Assembly (NCBI GenBank): GCA_001298575.1
Contig: LJCV01000011.1
Location: 43,829-107,828, forward strand
DNA from: Actinobacteria bacterium OK074
Lineage (GTDB): Bacteria > Actinomycetota > Actinomycetes > Streptomycetales > Streptomycetaceae
Direction of reading: 5' to 3'
Length of the DNA stretch: 64,000 nucleotides
The number at the start of each line of letters is the position of its first letter. The stretch's first letter is position 1. Position numbers and translations under genes: made by a program. Under the pieces are notes generated by a model. It worked only from the letters and a program-made list of their open reading frames with translations. It searched no databases and was not told the DNA's origin. Below are positions 36,603 through 46,046 of the stretch, piece by piece.

Positions 36603-37460
36603 TTGGCCACAGAGACCGAAGCAGGAGAATCGGAGAACACCTCCGATCCGCACGGCGCCCCCCGCGGCACCGGCCGCGCCCGCACCCCGACCCGCGCCGC
36701 GATAACCGCCCCCCACCTGCGCACCGACCGCTGGTGGCTGGCCCCGGCCGCGACCGCCGCCGGACTGTTCGCGTTCGTCGTCTACTCGACCTGGCGGGCG
36801 TTCGCCAACGCGGACTACTACGCGGCGCCGTACGTCTCGCCGTTCTACTCCCCCTGTCTGGCGGACCGCTGCAAGCCGATGGAGGGCGGCCCGAACGCCG
36901 ATCTCTTCGGCAGTTGGTGGGGCATCTCCCCCGCGATCATCATCCTGATCTTCCCGCTGGGCTTCCGCCTGACCTGCTACTACTACCGCAAGGCGTACTA
37001 CCGCGGGTTCTGGGCGTCACCCCCGGCGTGCGCGGTCGCGGAGCCGCACAGGAAGTACACCGGCGAGACCCGCTTCCCGCTGATCCTGCAGAACATCCAC
37101 CGCTACTTCTTCTACGCCGCGCTGCTGGTCGCCTGCACGCTGACGTACGACACCGTGCTGTCCTTCCGCGACGCGCACCACCAGTGGGGGCACATGGGTC
37201 TGGGGACGCTCGTGTTCCTGGTCAACATCGTGCTGATCTGGGCGTACACGCTGTCCTGCCACTCGTGCCGGCACATCGTCGGCGGCCGTCTCAAGCACTT
37301 CTCCAAGCATCCCGTGCGGTACCGGATGTGGCAGTACGTCGGGAAACTGAATGCCCGTCACATGCTGCTGGCCTGGGCCTCGTTGGTGAGTGTGGCGCTT
37401 GCCGACTTCTACGTGTACCTGGTCGCGTCCGGCGCCTTCGACGATCCGCGCTTCTTCTAG
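36603..37460 (+). CDS. sdhC: Succinate dehydrogenase membrane anchor (Sdh1 type)
   Basis: 285-residue membrane subunit of the actinobacterial Sdh1-type succinate:quinone oxidoreductase. The start is TTG 36603 with GGAG six bases upstream. About five hydrophobic segments are visible, with conserved histidines (QNIHRYFFY, FRDAHHQWGHMGL, LNARHMLLAW) and a cysteine/histidine set: SPCLADRC in the first external loop and SCHSCRH after the fourth segment. The latter resembles the motif I associate with the membrane-embedded iron-sulfur cluster described in mycobacterial Sdh1; that equivalence is inference. The gene is directly followed by the flavoprotein and iron-sulfur subunits. Confidence 0.87.
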   Translation: MATETEAGESENTSDPHGAPRGTGRARTPTRAAITAPHLRTDRWWLAPAATAAGLFAFVVYSTWRAFANADYYAAPYVSPFYSPCLADRCKPMEGGPNADLFGSWWGISPAIIILIFPLGFRLTCYYYRKAYYRGFWASPPACAVAEPHRKYTGETRFPLILQNIHRYFFYAALLVACTLTYDTVLSFRDAHHQWGHMGLGTLVFLVNIVLIWAYTLSCHSCRHIVGGRLKHFSKHPVRYRMWQYVGKLNARHMLLAWASLVSVALADFYVYLVASGAFDDPRFF

Positions 37461-37524
37461 ATCCAGACAGTCAGAACCAGTTCGAGATAGCCAGATCCTG
37501 TTCGAGATTGGGTGGGCCCCTCTG

Positions 37525-39579
37525 ATGTCAGCGTCCGATGGTGTGGAACGGCAGCCGTGGGACGTCGTCGTGATCGGCGCCGGCGGTGCCGGGTTGCGCG
37601 CGGCAATCGCGGCGCGCGAACAGGGTGCCCGTACGGCGGTGATCTGCAAGTCCCTGTTCGGCAAGGCGCACACGGTGATGGCCGAGGGCGGCATCGCGGC
37701 GGCGATGGGCAACGTCAACTCCGGCGACAACTGGCAGGTGCACTTCCGGGACACCCTGCGCGGCGGCAAGTTCCTCAACCAGTGGCGCATGGCCGAGCTG
37801 CACGCCCGTGAAGCCCCGGACCGCGTCTGGGAGTTGGAGACGTGGGGCGCCCTCTTCGACCGAACGAAGGACGGCCGCATCTCGCAGCGCAACTTCGGCG
37901 GGCACGAGTACCCGCGGCTCGCGCACGTCGGCGACCGTACGGGACTTGAGCTGATCCGCACGCTCCAGCAGAAGATCGTGTCGTTGCAGCAGGAGGACCG
38001 GAAGCAGACCGGGGACTACGAGTCGCGCCTGAAGGTCTATCAGGAGTGCACTGTCACACGGGTGTTGAAGGACACCGCATCCAATAGCGGCTCCGCCGCG
38101 GGCCGGGTCTCCGGCGTCTTCGCGTACGAGCGCGAGTCGGGCCGGTTCCTCGTGCTGGAGGCCCCGAGCGTCGTCATCGCGACCGGCGGGATCGGCAAGT
38201 CCTTCAAGGTGACGTCGAACTCGTGGGAGTACACGGGCGACGGGCACGCGCTGGCGCTGCTGGCCGGGGCGCCGCTGCTGAACATGGAGTTCGTGCAGTT
38301 CCACCCGACGGGCATGGTCTGGCCGCCGTCGGTGAAGGGGATCCTCGTCACGGAGTCGGTGCGCGGCGACGGCGGGGTGCTGCGCAACTCCGAGGGCAAG
38401 CGGTTCATGTTCGACTACATCCCGGACGTGTTCAAGGAGAAGTACGCGGAGTCCGAGGAGGAGGGCGACCGCTGGTACGACGACCCGGACCACAACCGCC
38501 GCCCGCCCGAACTGCTGCCGCGCGACGAGGTCGCCCGCGCGATCAACTCCGAGGTCAAGGCGGGCCGGGGTTCGCCGCACGGCGGGGTCTTCCTGGACGT
38601 GTCGACGCGCATGCCCGCCGAGGTGATCCGGCGCCGACTGCCGTCCATGTACCACCAGTTCAAGGAGCTGGCGGACGTCGACATCACGGCGGAGGCGATG
38701 GAGGTCGGCCCGACCTGTCACTACGTGATGGGCGGCATCGCGGTCGACTCCGACACGGCGGCGGCCCGCGGCGTACCGGGGCTGTACGCGGCCGGGGAGG
38801 TGGCCGGCGGCATGCACGGCTCCAACCGCCTCGGCGGCAACTCCCTTTCCGACCTGCTGGTGTTCGGGCGCCGGGCGGGCCTGCACGCGGCCGAGTACGC
38901 GGCGGGCCTGGACCGGCTCCCGGAGGTCGACGACACCCAGGTGGACGCGGCGGCGGCGGAGGCCCTGCGGCCCTTCTCGGCGGAGGAACCGGAGCCGGGT
39001 GCGGAGACGGGTGCGGAGACGGGTGCGGAGCCTGGGCACCTGCCGGAGAACCCCTACACCCTCCACCAGGAACTCCAGCAGACCATGAACGACCTGGTCG
39101 GCATCATCCGCCGCGAGGGCGAGATGGAGCAGGCGCTGGAGAAACTCGGGGAGTTGCGGGTCCGGGCGCGGCGGGCCGGGGTCGAGGGGCACCGCCAGTT
39201 CAACCCGGGCTGGCACCTCTCCCTGGACCTGCGGAACATGCTGCTGGTCAGCGAGTGCGTGGCGCGGGCGGCCCTGGAGCGTACCGAGTCGCGCGGCGGC
39301 CACACCCGCGAGGACCATCCGACGATGGAGCGGTCCTGGCGCCGCGCGAACCTGATCTGCCAACTGACGGACCCCACCGGCGGGTTGGCGGCCACCGACC
39401 CGGTCCGCGGCCAGATCGCCCTCACCCGCGAGACCACCGCCCCGATCCGCCCGGACCTGCTCTCCCTCTTCGACAAGGAGGAGCTGGTCAAGTACCTGGC
39501 GGAGGAAGAGCTCTACGAGGTGGGCACGGACGCCGACGGACCCGACGAAGGACCCGACGAAGGGGAACCCTCCGAATGA
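37525..39579 (+). CDS. sdhA: Succinate dehydrogenase flavoprotein subunit
   Basis: Catalytic subunit oxidising succinate to fumarate (684 residues). N-terminal Rossmann motif GAGGAGLRAAIAARE; the covalent FAD histidine is in FGKAHTVMAEGGIAAAMG; substrate-site HPTG, RGDGG and HGSNRLGGNSLSDLLVFG are intact. Start ATG 37525, about 60 nt after the anchor gene. A short acidic tandem (GAETGAETGAE) around residue 495 is a low-complexity insertion. It overlaps sdhB by 4 nt. Confidence 0.95.
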   Translation: MSASDGVERQPWDVVVIGAGGAGLRAAIAAREQGARTAVICKSLFGKAHTVMAEGGIAAAMGNVNSGDNWQVHFRDTLRGGKFLNQWRMAELHAREAPDRVWELETWGALFDRTKDGRISQRNFGGHEYPRLAHVGDRTGLELIRTLQQKIVSLQQEDRKQTGDYESRLKVYQECTVTRVLKDTASNSGSAAGRVSGVFAYERESGRFLVLEAPSVVIATGGIGKSFKVTSNSWEYTGDGHALALLAGAPLLNMEFVQFHPTGMVWPPSVKGILVTESVRGDGGVLRNSEGKRFMFDYIPDVFKEKYAESEEEGDRWYDDPDHNRRPPELLPRDEVARAINSEVKAGRGSPHGGVFLDVSTRMPAEVIRRRLPSMYHQFKELADVDITAEAMEVGPTCHYVMGGIAVDSDTAAARGVPGLYAAGEVAGGMHGSNRLGGNSLSDLLVFGRRAGLHAAEYAAGLDRLPEVDDTQVDAAAAEALRPFSAEEPEPGAETGAETGAEPGHLPENPYTLHQELQQTMNDLVGIIRREGEMEQALEKLGELRVRARRAGVEGHRQFNPGWHLSLDLRNMLLVSECVARAALERTESRGGHTREDHPTMERSWRRANLICQLTDPTGGLAATDPVRGQIALTRETTAPIRPDLLSLFDKEELVKYLAEEELYEVGTDADGPDEGPDEGEPSE

Positions 39580-40346
39580 GCAGCTACGAGGCCCACTTCA
39601 GGGTGTGGCGGGGTGACGTGTCGGGTGGCGGCCTGACCGACTTCGAGGTCGAAGTCAACGACGGCGAGGTGGTGTTGGACATCGTCCACCGCCTCCAGGC
39701 CACCCAGGCACCGGACTTGGCGGTCCGCTGGAACTGCAAGGCGGGCAAGTGCGGTTCGTGCTCGGCGGAGATCAACGGCCGCCCGCGGCTGCTGTGCATG
39801 ACACGGATGTCGGTGTTCACGAAGGAGGAGACGATCACCGTCACGCCGCTGCGCGCCTTCCCCGTCGTACGGGACCTGGTGACGGACGTGGGCTTCAACT
39901 ACGCAAAGGCCAGGCAGGTTCCGGCGTTCGTGCCGCCCGCGGACCTCGGCCCCGGCGAGTACCGGATGATGCAGGAGGACGTGGACCGTCCGCAGGAGTT
40001 CCGCAAGTGCATCGAGTGCTTCCTGTGCCAGGACACCTGCCATGTCGTGCGCGACCACGAGGAGAACAAACGGGCGTTCGCGGGCCCGCGCTTCCTGATG
40101 CGGGTCGCGGAGCTGGACATGCACCCGCTGGACGCGGCGGCCGACACCGGCCTGGACCGCAAGGCCACCGCCCAGGACGAACACGGCCTCGGCTACTGCA
40201 ACATCACCAAGTGCTGCACGGAGGTCTGCCCCGAGCACATCAAGATCACGGACAACGCCCTGATTCCCTTGAAGGAACGGGCCGTTGACCGCAAGTACGA
40301 CCCGTTGGTGTGGCTGGGGTCGAAGATCGGGCGGCGGCGGGGGTAG
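39576..40346 (+). CDS. sdhB: Succinate dehydrogenase iron-sulfur subunit
   Basis: 256-residue subunit carrying electrons from FAD to the membrane anchor. All three cluster motifs are present: CKAGKCGSC...C for [2Fe-2S], CIECFLCQDTC for [4Fe-4S], and CNITKCCTEVCPEHI for the remaining clusters. Its ATG overlaps the sdhA stop (ATGA), so translation is coupled. Last gene of the operon. Confidence 0.95.
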   Translation: MSSYEAHFRVWRGDVSGGGLTDFEVEVNDGEVVLDIVHRLQATQAPDLAVRWNCKAGKCGSCSAEINGRPRLLCMTRMSVFTKEETITVTPLRAFPVVRDLVTDVGFNYAKARQVPAFVPPADLGPGEYRMMQEDVDRPQEFRKCIECFLCQDTCHVVRDHEENKRAFAGPRFLMRVAELDMHPLDAAADTGLDRKATAQDEHGLGYCNITKCCTEVCPEHIKITDNALIPLKERAVDRKYDPLVWLGSKIGRRRG

Positions 40347-40371
40347 GCGGCGCCCGGCCGGGGCGGGCCCG

Positions 40372-40704
40372 TCACGCCTCCGGCGCGTCGGAGCACCCGT
40401 GAGCCGGGACGGGGACGGGGTCCGCGGGGCGCACGGACCGGTACCGCAGGACGCAGCCGGTGCTGAACACGGCCGCCCCGGAGCCGAAGACGACGTCGCC
40501 TGCCGTGTTCCCGCGCACGCTGGAACCGAACTGGAAGAGCGCCACGCCCGCGCAGAACAGCAGCGTCCCGTAGCCCCACATCCGCGGATGGACGCCACGG
40601 CGTCCCACCCCCGACGGAACCCGGCCCTTGACGATCGCCACCACGGCCATCCAGGCCGTGAACACCAGTGCGACCACCACCACGGCCATCATCACTGCGT
40701 ACAT
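40372..40704 (-). CDS. Small integral membrane protein
   Basis: 110-residue protein from ATG 40704 with a G-rich ribosome site. Three hydrophobic segments are visible (VMMAVVVVALVFTAWMAVVA, YGTLLFCAGVALFQF, VVFGSGAAVFSTGCVL) and the tail is soluble. Not recognised. It converges on sdhB. Upstream-frame extensions to 41085 pass through GC repeats and are not credible. Confidence 0.6.
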   Translation of the reverse strand: MYAVMMAVVVVALVFTAWMAVVAIVKGRVPSGVGRRGVHPRMWGYGTLLFCAGVALFQFGSSVRGNTAGDVVFGSGAAVFSTGCVLRYRSVRPADPVPVPAHGCSDAPEA

Positions 40705-40807
40705 CTCGCACCCCCGGTCAGCCCAAATGATGACACCGCGCGCCAGCAGAAGCCAGAGCCGGAAGCAGGGCGGGCGAACAAGGCCGGATCGAAGGGTGCG
40801 GCCGGGG

Positions 40808-40855
40808 GCGGGTCGCGGGGCGCAGGCAGGGGCGGGTCGCGGGGCGCGGGCAGCT
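40808..40855. repeat. 24-bp tandem repeat (x2) in a GC-rich spacer
   Basis: The unit beginning GCGGGTCGCGGGGCGC occurs at 40808 and 40832 with two to three changes, and degenerate copies continue to about 40930. This fills most of the 299-bp spacer (40705-41003) between divergent genes; no further gene is supported there. Confidence 0.7.
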
Positions 40856-41003
40856 CGGGGTCGGGGGCGCGGGCAGGGCCAGACCGAGGCGTGCGAGCAG
40901 GGCCGGACCGAGGGGCCTGGGCAGGCCCGGATCCCGGAACCCGGGCGCCCCGACCGCGTCATACCGGTCGCGAAGTCGCCCACCGGGCCATACCCTCCGA
41001 AAT

Positions 41004-42833
41004 GTGACGCCCCCGCCCAGGTCAGGTCGCCGCAGTCGGCCGCCGCGCCGCACCGCGCCGCCGTACCGGGCCGTGCGGGCGGCACAGGCCGTGTGCGGCG
41101 GGCTGCTGGGGGCCGGCTGGCTCACGCTCGCCTTCCTGGCCCCGGCGCTGCCCGCGGACGCCGCCTCCCCCGCGCCGGACGACACCTCCACCGGGGACCT
41201 GGTGCTGCCCCTGGCCGTACTGCTCGCCGCGGTCGCGCTGGCCGCGTACACGTACATACGCCGCAGGCGGCGCCAGGCGACCCGGACGACCCCGGGCGGC
41301 GCCGCCCCCGACGCCGTACCGCTGGACGAACTGGACCGGCGGGCGCGGCGGGCGCTGGTGGAGACGGACGACTGCATACGCGCCAGCCGTGAGGAACTTG
41401 CCTGTGCGGTACGGCAGTTGGGGCCGGAGGCGCTGGGCGGGTGCGCGACGGCGCTCGCGGCGGCGGAGGGGGAACTGGCCGCCGCCTTCCACGCACGGCA
41501 GCAGGCGGACGAAGGGCACGGGGACACAAGGGAGTTGCTGACGTCGGTCGTCACGCACTGCGCGGCGGCCGGGCGGCGGCTGGACGCGGCGGCGGCCGGG
41601 TTCGACCAACTGCGGGCGCTGGAGCGGACGGTGGCGGAGGAGGTCGGCCGGACGCAGTCCCGGTTCCGCGAGTTGGCGGCACGGGTGACGGAAGTCGAGG
41701 CGCTGCTGGGCGGGTTGCGCGCACGGTACGCGCCCACCGCGGTCCTCCCGGCGACGGGCGCCCTCGAACAGGCCAAGGACCGCCTGGTGTTCACGACCGT
41801 CCAGCTCAACCGGGCCCACCAGGAACTCGACCGCGGCGAGTCCCGCACGGCGATCACCCACCTGCGGGCCGCGGAGGGCGCGGTGGAGCAGGTGGCCGTC
41901 CTGACCGCCGCCGTACAGCGCCACGCGACCGAACTGGCCGCGGCGGAGCGGCTGTTGCCCGCGGCTCTGGAGACGGCCGAGGCGGAGGTGACCGCGGCGG
42001 CACCCGGCCCCGCAACGGCCCCCGGCGGCGGCGCGACCGTACCCGGGGTCGCGCCACCGGAGCCCGCCCGCGGGGATCTGCCGGGTCGCGTGGCCGTCGG
42101 CGAGGCGGTGGTGAAGGCGGTACGGCGGGAGACGGGGATCGGCGGGGCCGAGACGGAGAGCGACGGGAGCGAAGGGAGCGAAGGGGAGGTCTCGGGCGAC
42201 CGGTTCGACCGGTTCGTCGCGCCGTACGACCCGGTCGACGCCCTACGGCGGCTGGAGTCGGCGCTGGCCGGGATCGACGCCGCCACGCGCCGCGTACCCG
42301 ACGGCGACCACGCCCTCGTACGCCTGGAACGGGCCCTGCTGACCGCCCGCGGCACGACCGCCGCCGCGACGGACTTCGTCACCACCCACCGCGGCGCCGT
42401 GGGCTGCGCGGCCCGCACCCGACTGGCAGCGGCGCAACGGCTGTTGGACCGGGCGGAGGGGGCGAAGGGACCGGAGGCGGCTCAAGCCACCCCCACGTCC
42501 GACGCCCAGGCCACCTCCGCGGCCGACACCCTCGCCGACGCCCGCCGGGCCGACTCCCTCGCCCGCGAGGCCGCGTCCCTCGCCGAACGGGACGTACGGG
42601 CCTACGGCACCCCCTACGGCGGCGCCACCGGCGGCGCGGCCGGGGCCTCCGGAGCCGTACTCGGCGGCATCCTCCTCGCCACGGCCCCAGCCACAGCCAC
42701 GGACCCCGCGCACGGCGAACCCCCGCACACCACCGGCGGCGGCCCCCCAAGCTTCGGCGGCCCCGCGACACGGAGCCGACGCGGCGGCGGCGCCCTCTTC
42801 GGCGCGGGACCTCCGCCAGAGACCGCCCCCTAG
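41004..42833 (+). CDS. Coiled-coil membrane protein resembling the C-terminal part of Streptomyces TPM-domain proteins
   Basis: 609-residue protein with a signal-like N-terminal hydrophobic stretch (VCGGLLGAGWLTLAFLAPAL), a short extracellular stretch, one membrane span (LVLPLAVLLAAVALAAYTYI) with a basic stop-transfer, and then ~500 residues of Ala/Glu/Arg-rich alpha-helical coiled coil. From the span onward it matches my memory of Streptomyces TPM_phosphatase (YgcG-like) proteins (QAKDRLVFTTVQLNRAHQEL, ATDFVTTHRGAVG), but the extracellular TPM domain that should lie between signal and span is missing. It ends 10 bp from a convergent phosphatase gene. Function unknown. Confidence 0.72.
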   Translation: MTPPPRSGRRSRPPRRTAPPYRAVRAAQAVCGGLLGAGWLTLAFLAPALPADAASPAPDDTSTGDLVLPLAVLLAAVALAAYTYIRRRRRQATRTTPGGAAPDAVPLDELDRRARRALVETDDCIRASREELACAVRQLGPEALGGCATALAAAEGELAAAFHARQQADEGHGDTRELLTSVVTHCAAAGRRLDAAAAGFDQLRALERTVAEEVGRTQSRFRELAARVTEVEALLGGLRARYAPTAVLPATGALEQAKDRLVFTTVQLNRAHQELDRGESRTAITHLRAAEGAVEQVAVLTAAVQRHATELAAAERLLPAALETAEAEVTAAAPGPATAPGGGATVPGVAPPEPARGDLPGRVAVGEAVVKAVRRETGIGGAETESDGSEGSEGEVSGDRFDRFVAPYDPVDALRRLESALAGIDAATRRVPDGDHALVRLERALLTARGTTAAATDFVTTHRGAVGCAARTRLAAAQRLLDRAEGAKGPEAAQATPTSDAQATSAADTLADARRADSLAREAASLAERDVRAYGTPYGGATGGAAGASGAVLGGILLATAPATATDPAHGEPPHTTGGGPPSFGGPATRSRRGGGALFGAGPPPETAP

Positions 42834-42843
42834 GAATCGCCCC

Positions 42844-45741
42844 CTAGAACAGGCTCAGCAACGCCTCCGCCGGATCCGCCACCCCGTGTTCCCCGTCCGG
42901 CAGCGGCAGTTCGAACCACACCGTCTTGCCGCGCGGCGTCCGGCGGGAGCCCCAGCCCGCCGAGAGCAGGCCGACGAGCTGGAGGCCGCGACCGCCCTCG
43001 TCGGTGTCTCGGGCGCGGCGGCGGCGCGGCTGGACGAGGCCCGCGTCCCACACCTCGCACACCAGCGTCCGGTCCAGCAGCAGCCGTAGCCGGATCTCGC
43101 CCTCGCCGTACCGCAGTGCGTTCGTGACGAGTTCGCTGACGAGCAACTCCGCGGTGTCGACGAGGGGTTCGAGGTCCCACGAGAGCAACTGGCCGCGGGC
43201 GTACTCGCGGGCGCGGCCCACGCTGCGCGGCTCGCGCGGCAGGATCCAGTCGCCGACGGAGTCCGCGGGCAGCCCCTGTACACGTGCCATCAGCAGTGCG
43301 ATGTCGTCCTCGCCGTGATGGGTGTCGAGCGTGTTCAGCACCTGGTCGCACACGTCTTCGAGGGGGGCGGACGGGTCCGCCAGCGCGCCGACGAGCGCCT
43401 GGAGGCCCTCGTCGAGCGGGTGGTCGCGGGACTCGACCAGACCGTCCGTGTAGAGCGCGAGGAGCGCGCCCTCGGGCAGGTCGACGTCGACCTCCTCGAA
43501 CGGTTCCCCGCCGACCCCGAGCGGCATGCCGGGCGGCACGTCGAGCATCATCGCGTCCTCGCCGGGTTCGACGAGCACCGGCGGCAGATGGCCCGCGTTG
43601 GCGAAGGTGATCCGGCGCGTCACCGAGTCGTAGACGGCGTACACGCACGTCGCCAGGTACACCTCGGAGAGGTCCGCGTCGCGGGACTGCCGGGCCGTAC
43701 GGGTGGCCTGCTGGACCCCGCCGGGGGTGCCCAGGCCGCGGGCGATCTCGTCCAACGCCGAGAGCACCTCGGCCGGTTCGAGGTCGAGCAGCGCCAACGT
43801 ACGGACGGCGGTGCGCAGTTCGCCCATGGCGACCGCCGCGCGCAGTCCGCGGCCCATGACGTCGCCGACGACCAACGCGGTGCGGTGGCCCGGGAGTTCG
43901 ATGACGTCGAACCAGTCGCCGCCGACCTCGGTCTGCGCGTTGCCGGGGAGGTAGCGGCAGGCGATGTCCAGCCCCGACGCCTCCGGGTCGCCCGGCGGCA
44001 GCAGCGAGCGTTGCAGTATCAACGCCCGTTCGTGCTCACGGCGGTAGAGGCGCGCGTTGTCGATACAGACCGCCGCCCGCGCCGCCAGCTCGACGGCGAG
44101 CCCGCGGTCGCGTTCGCCGAACGGCTCGCTGCCCTTGGCCCGGGAGAACTGGACGAGGCCGACGACGGTGTCGTGCGCGACCATCGGCACGGCGAGCGTG
44201 GACTGGATGAGTCCGCCGGCCTCGGGGGGCACCTGCTTGGGGCGCGCGGTGCGCAGGGCGTCCGCGCAGGGCGAGTTGAAGGCGAAGTGGTGCACCGCGC
44301 CCACCGCGACCGGTGCCGGGCCGCTGACGAACGGGGCGTCGGAGACCGAGCTGGCGAACGCGACGCGCCTCAACTCGGCGCTGCCGTCGGCGAGTCCGGG
44401 CGGGGTCTCGTCACCGGCGAGCAGCCCCTGGTAGAGGTCGACGGTGGCCAGGTCGCAGAAGCCGGGCACGACGACGTCGAGGAGTTCGCGGGCGGTGGTC
44501 TCCAGGTCGAGGGAGTTGCCGATGCGCGAACTGGCCTCGTTGAGCAGGGCGAGCGTGCGGCGGGCGGAGGCGGCCTCGCGGGCGGCGGTGCGGCGGGCGG
44601 TGATGTCGGTGCCCAGCCAGGCGATGCCGATGGGGCTGCCGGTGCCGCTGTGCACGCGGTAGAGGTTGATGGACCAGTGCCTGCGCTCGTCGGACCCGGG
44701 TACGAACCCGGTGACGTGCATGTCGGTGATCGAGTTGCCGGTCTCCATGACCCGGCGCAGCGTCGCGACCACCCGCTCAGCCTCGGGCGAGGGCAGGTAG
44801 TCGCGCACCTCGCGACCGCGGTGCTCGTCCACGTCGCCGCCGAACGTGGCCGCGAACCGCTGGTTGGCGCGGCGGACCCGCAGGTCGGGATCGATGAGCA
44901 GGAAGCCGAACGGAGATTGTCCGAAAATCGCCTGCGAGGCGGCCAGGTCGGTCTCGATCCGGCGCAGGGTGCGGACGTCGACGACGATACAGACCGCGCC
45001 GCGCTCACCGCCCTCGGTGGTGGTCGGCATCACATAGACCTCGGCCAACCCCTCCGCCCCGCGCCTCCCCTCGGCATCGGGCATACGGAAGGGGATGACT
45101 CCGGTCCACTCCCGGCCGTCGAGGATCTCGGCCATCTTGCGCTGGCCGCGCTCGCGTTGGTCGGGCGCGATGAACGCCTCGATGGGGTCGATGCCGACGG
45201 CCCGCTCGGCGGAGATCCCGAACACCTGCTCGGCCCGCAGGCTCCACTGCTCGACGTGCCCGTCCGGCCCGATGGAGAAGGACGCGACCTTGATGTAGTC
45301 GTAGATGGACCCGGGAGGGCTGCTCTGCCACATGGTGTCACCGGCCCCGACTCCGACCACGGGCCCGGCTCCGCCTACGGTTCCGGTTCCAGCTCTGGTT
45401 CCGCTTACGGATCCGGCTCCCGTTCCGGCCGGCACCACGGAGCCGCCGACGGGCCGCCGCGCATCCGAGCCCGTACCCGAACCCGAGCCGGAACCCGCAC
45501 CCGCGCCCGTACCCGCGCCCGAACTTGAGCCCGCGGATGCGGAACGACCCATACCGCCCGCCCCCCTGCCGCCCGGCACCGCCGAACTCATGGGCACGGA
45601 ACGGGGGCCGAGGCCACCGCCCCCGACGGACCCCGGCGCGCCGCGTGTCACGGAAGGTGCGGCCGGTACGCCCGCACCCCTCGCCCTCGCGTCGCCCGAC
45701 GGGTCGTCGGGTCCCGTGGCCTTCGCTGGTATCTCGCTCAC
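42844..45741 (-). CDS. PAS-GAF-SpoIIE serine phosphatase with C-terminal HATPase domain
   Basis: 965-residue multidomain phosphatase. A ~130-residue Gly/Ser/Thr linker (DNA 45340-45560) leads into two PAS domains (about residues 145-395), a GAF domain (about 400-560), a PP2C-like SpoIIE domain with metal-binding motifs GGDWFDVIEL, GDVMGRGL, TDGLVESRD and EDDIALLMARV, and an anti-sigma-like HATPase_c_2 domain (SELVTNALRYG, DEGGRGLQLVGLL). Such proteins dephosphorylate anti-anti-sigma factors in partner-switching circuits. GTG 45741 is chosen (MSEIPAKAT-like start); a start at 45882 is less likely. No obvious sigma or antagonist gene lies adjacent except the HATPase protein at 46047. Confidence 0.88.
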   Translation of the reverse strand: MSEIPAKATGPDDPSGDARARGAGVPAAPSVTRGAPGSVGGGGLGPRSVPMSSAVPGGRGAGGMGRSASAGSSSGAGTGAGAGSGSGSGTGSDARRPVGGSVVPAGTGAGSVSGTRAGTGTVGGAGPVVGVGAGDTMWQSSPPGSIYDYIKVASFSIGPDGHVEQWSLRAEQVFGISAERAVGIDPIEAFIAPDQRERGQRKMAEILDGREWTGVIPFRMPDAEGRRGAEGLAEVYVMPTTTEGGERGAVCIVVDVRTLRRIETDLAASQAIFGQSPFGFLLIDPDLRVRRANQRFAATFGGDVDEHRGREVRDYLPSPEAERVVATLRRVMETGNSITDMHVTGFVPGSDERRHWSINLYRVHSGTGSPIGIAWLGTDITARRTAAREAASARRTLALLNEASSRIGNSLDLETTARELLDVVVPGFCDLATVDLYQGLLAGDETPPGLADGSAELRRVAFASSVSDAPFVSGPAPVAVGAVHHFAFNSPCADALRTARPKQVPPEAGGLIQSTLAVPMVAHDTVVGLVQFSRAKGSEPFGERDRGLAVELAARAAVCIDNARLYRREHERALILQRSLLPPGDPEASGLDIACRYLPGNAQTEVGGDWFDVIELPGHRTALVVGDVMGRGLRAAVAMGELRTAVRTLALLDLEPAEVLSALDEIARGLGTPGGVQQATRTARQSRDADLSEVYLATCVYAVYDSVTRRITFANAGHLPPVLVEPGEDAMMLDVPPGMPLGVGGEPFEEVDVDLPEGALLALYTDGLVESRDHPLDEGLQALVGALADPSAPLEDVCDQVLNTLDTHHGEDDIALLMARVQGLPADSVGDWILPREPRSVGRAREYARGQLLSWDLEPLVDTAELLVSELVTNALRYGEGEIRLRLLLDRTLVCEVWDAGLVQPRRRRARDTDEGGRGLQLVGLLSAGWGSRRTPRGKTVWFELPLPDGEHGVADPAEALLSLF

Positions 45742-45925
45742 GCGAACCGTCCCCTCCAGCTCACCGCGTCCGGCACCGGTCACCGGGGGCGGCTGCCCGC
45801 AGTATCCAGCACTACGGGGCCGCACAACACGGTGTTCACGATCACAGCACGGTCCCGATGGTTTTTGGACCGGCCGGGACATACTCCCAGTCTTCTAACC
45901 AGGTGGCACCCCGTCGAATCAAAGA

Positions 45926-45948
45926 CACGCGCCAGCGCCCCTGGCGTG
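45926..45948. terminator. Weak hairpin between phosphatase and HATPase genes
   Basis: CACGC(G)CCAG pairs with CTGGCGTG with one bulged base, 99 nt after the HATPase gene's stop. The surrounding 305-bp spacer (45742-46046) otherwise shows only a possible minus-strand TTGTGC-N17-TACTGC promoter for the phosphatase near 45800-45830. Confidence 0.35.
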
Positions 45949-46046
45949 ATCCAACCGGTCACCGTGCGCCCCCGGGAACGCCCGTGAGCCCCCGGCGCCG
46001 TCGGCGGGGACGAAACGGCGGATCGATCGAGATCGACGGACGCGCT

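Noticed and set aside
45340..45560. Tandem repeats considered as a mobile or VNTR element
   Set aside because: They encode the Gly/Ser/Thr linker of the SpoIIE phosphatase in frame, a common feature of such linkers.
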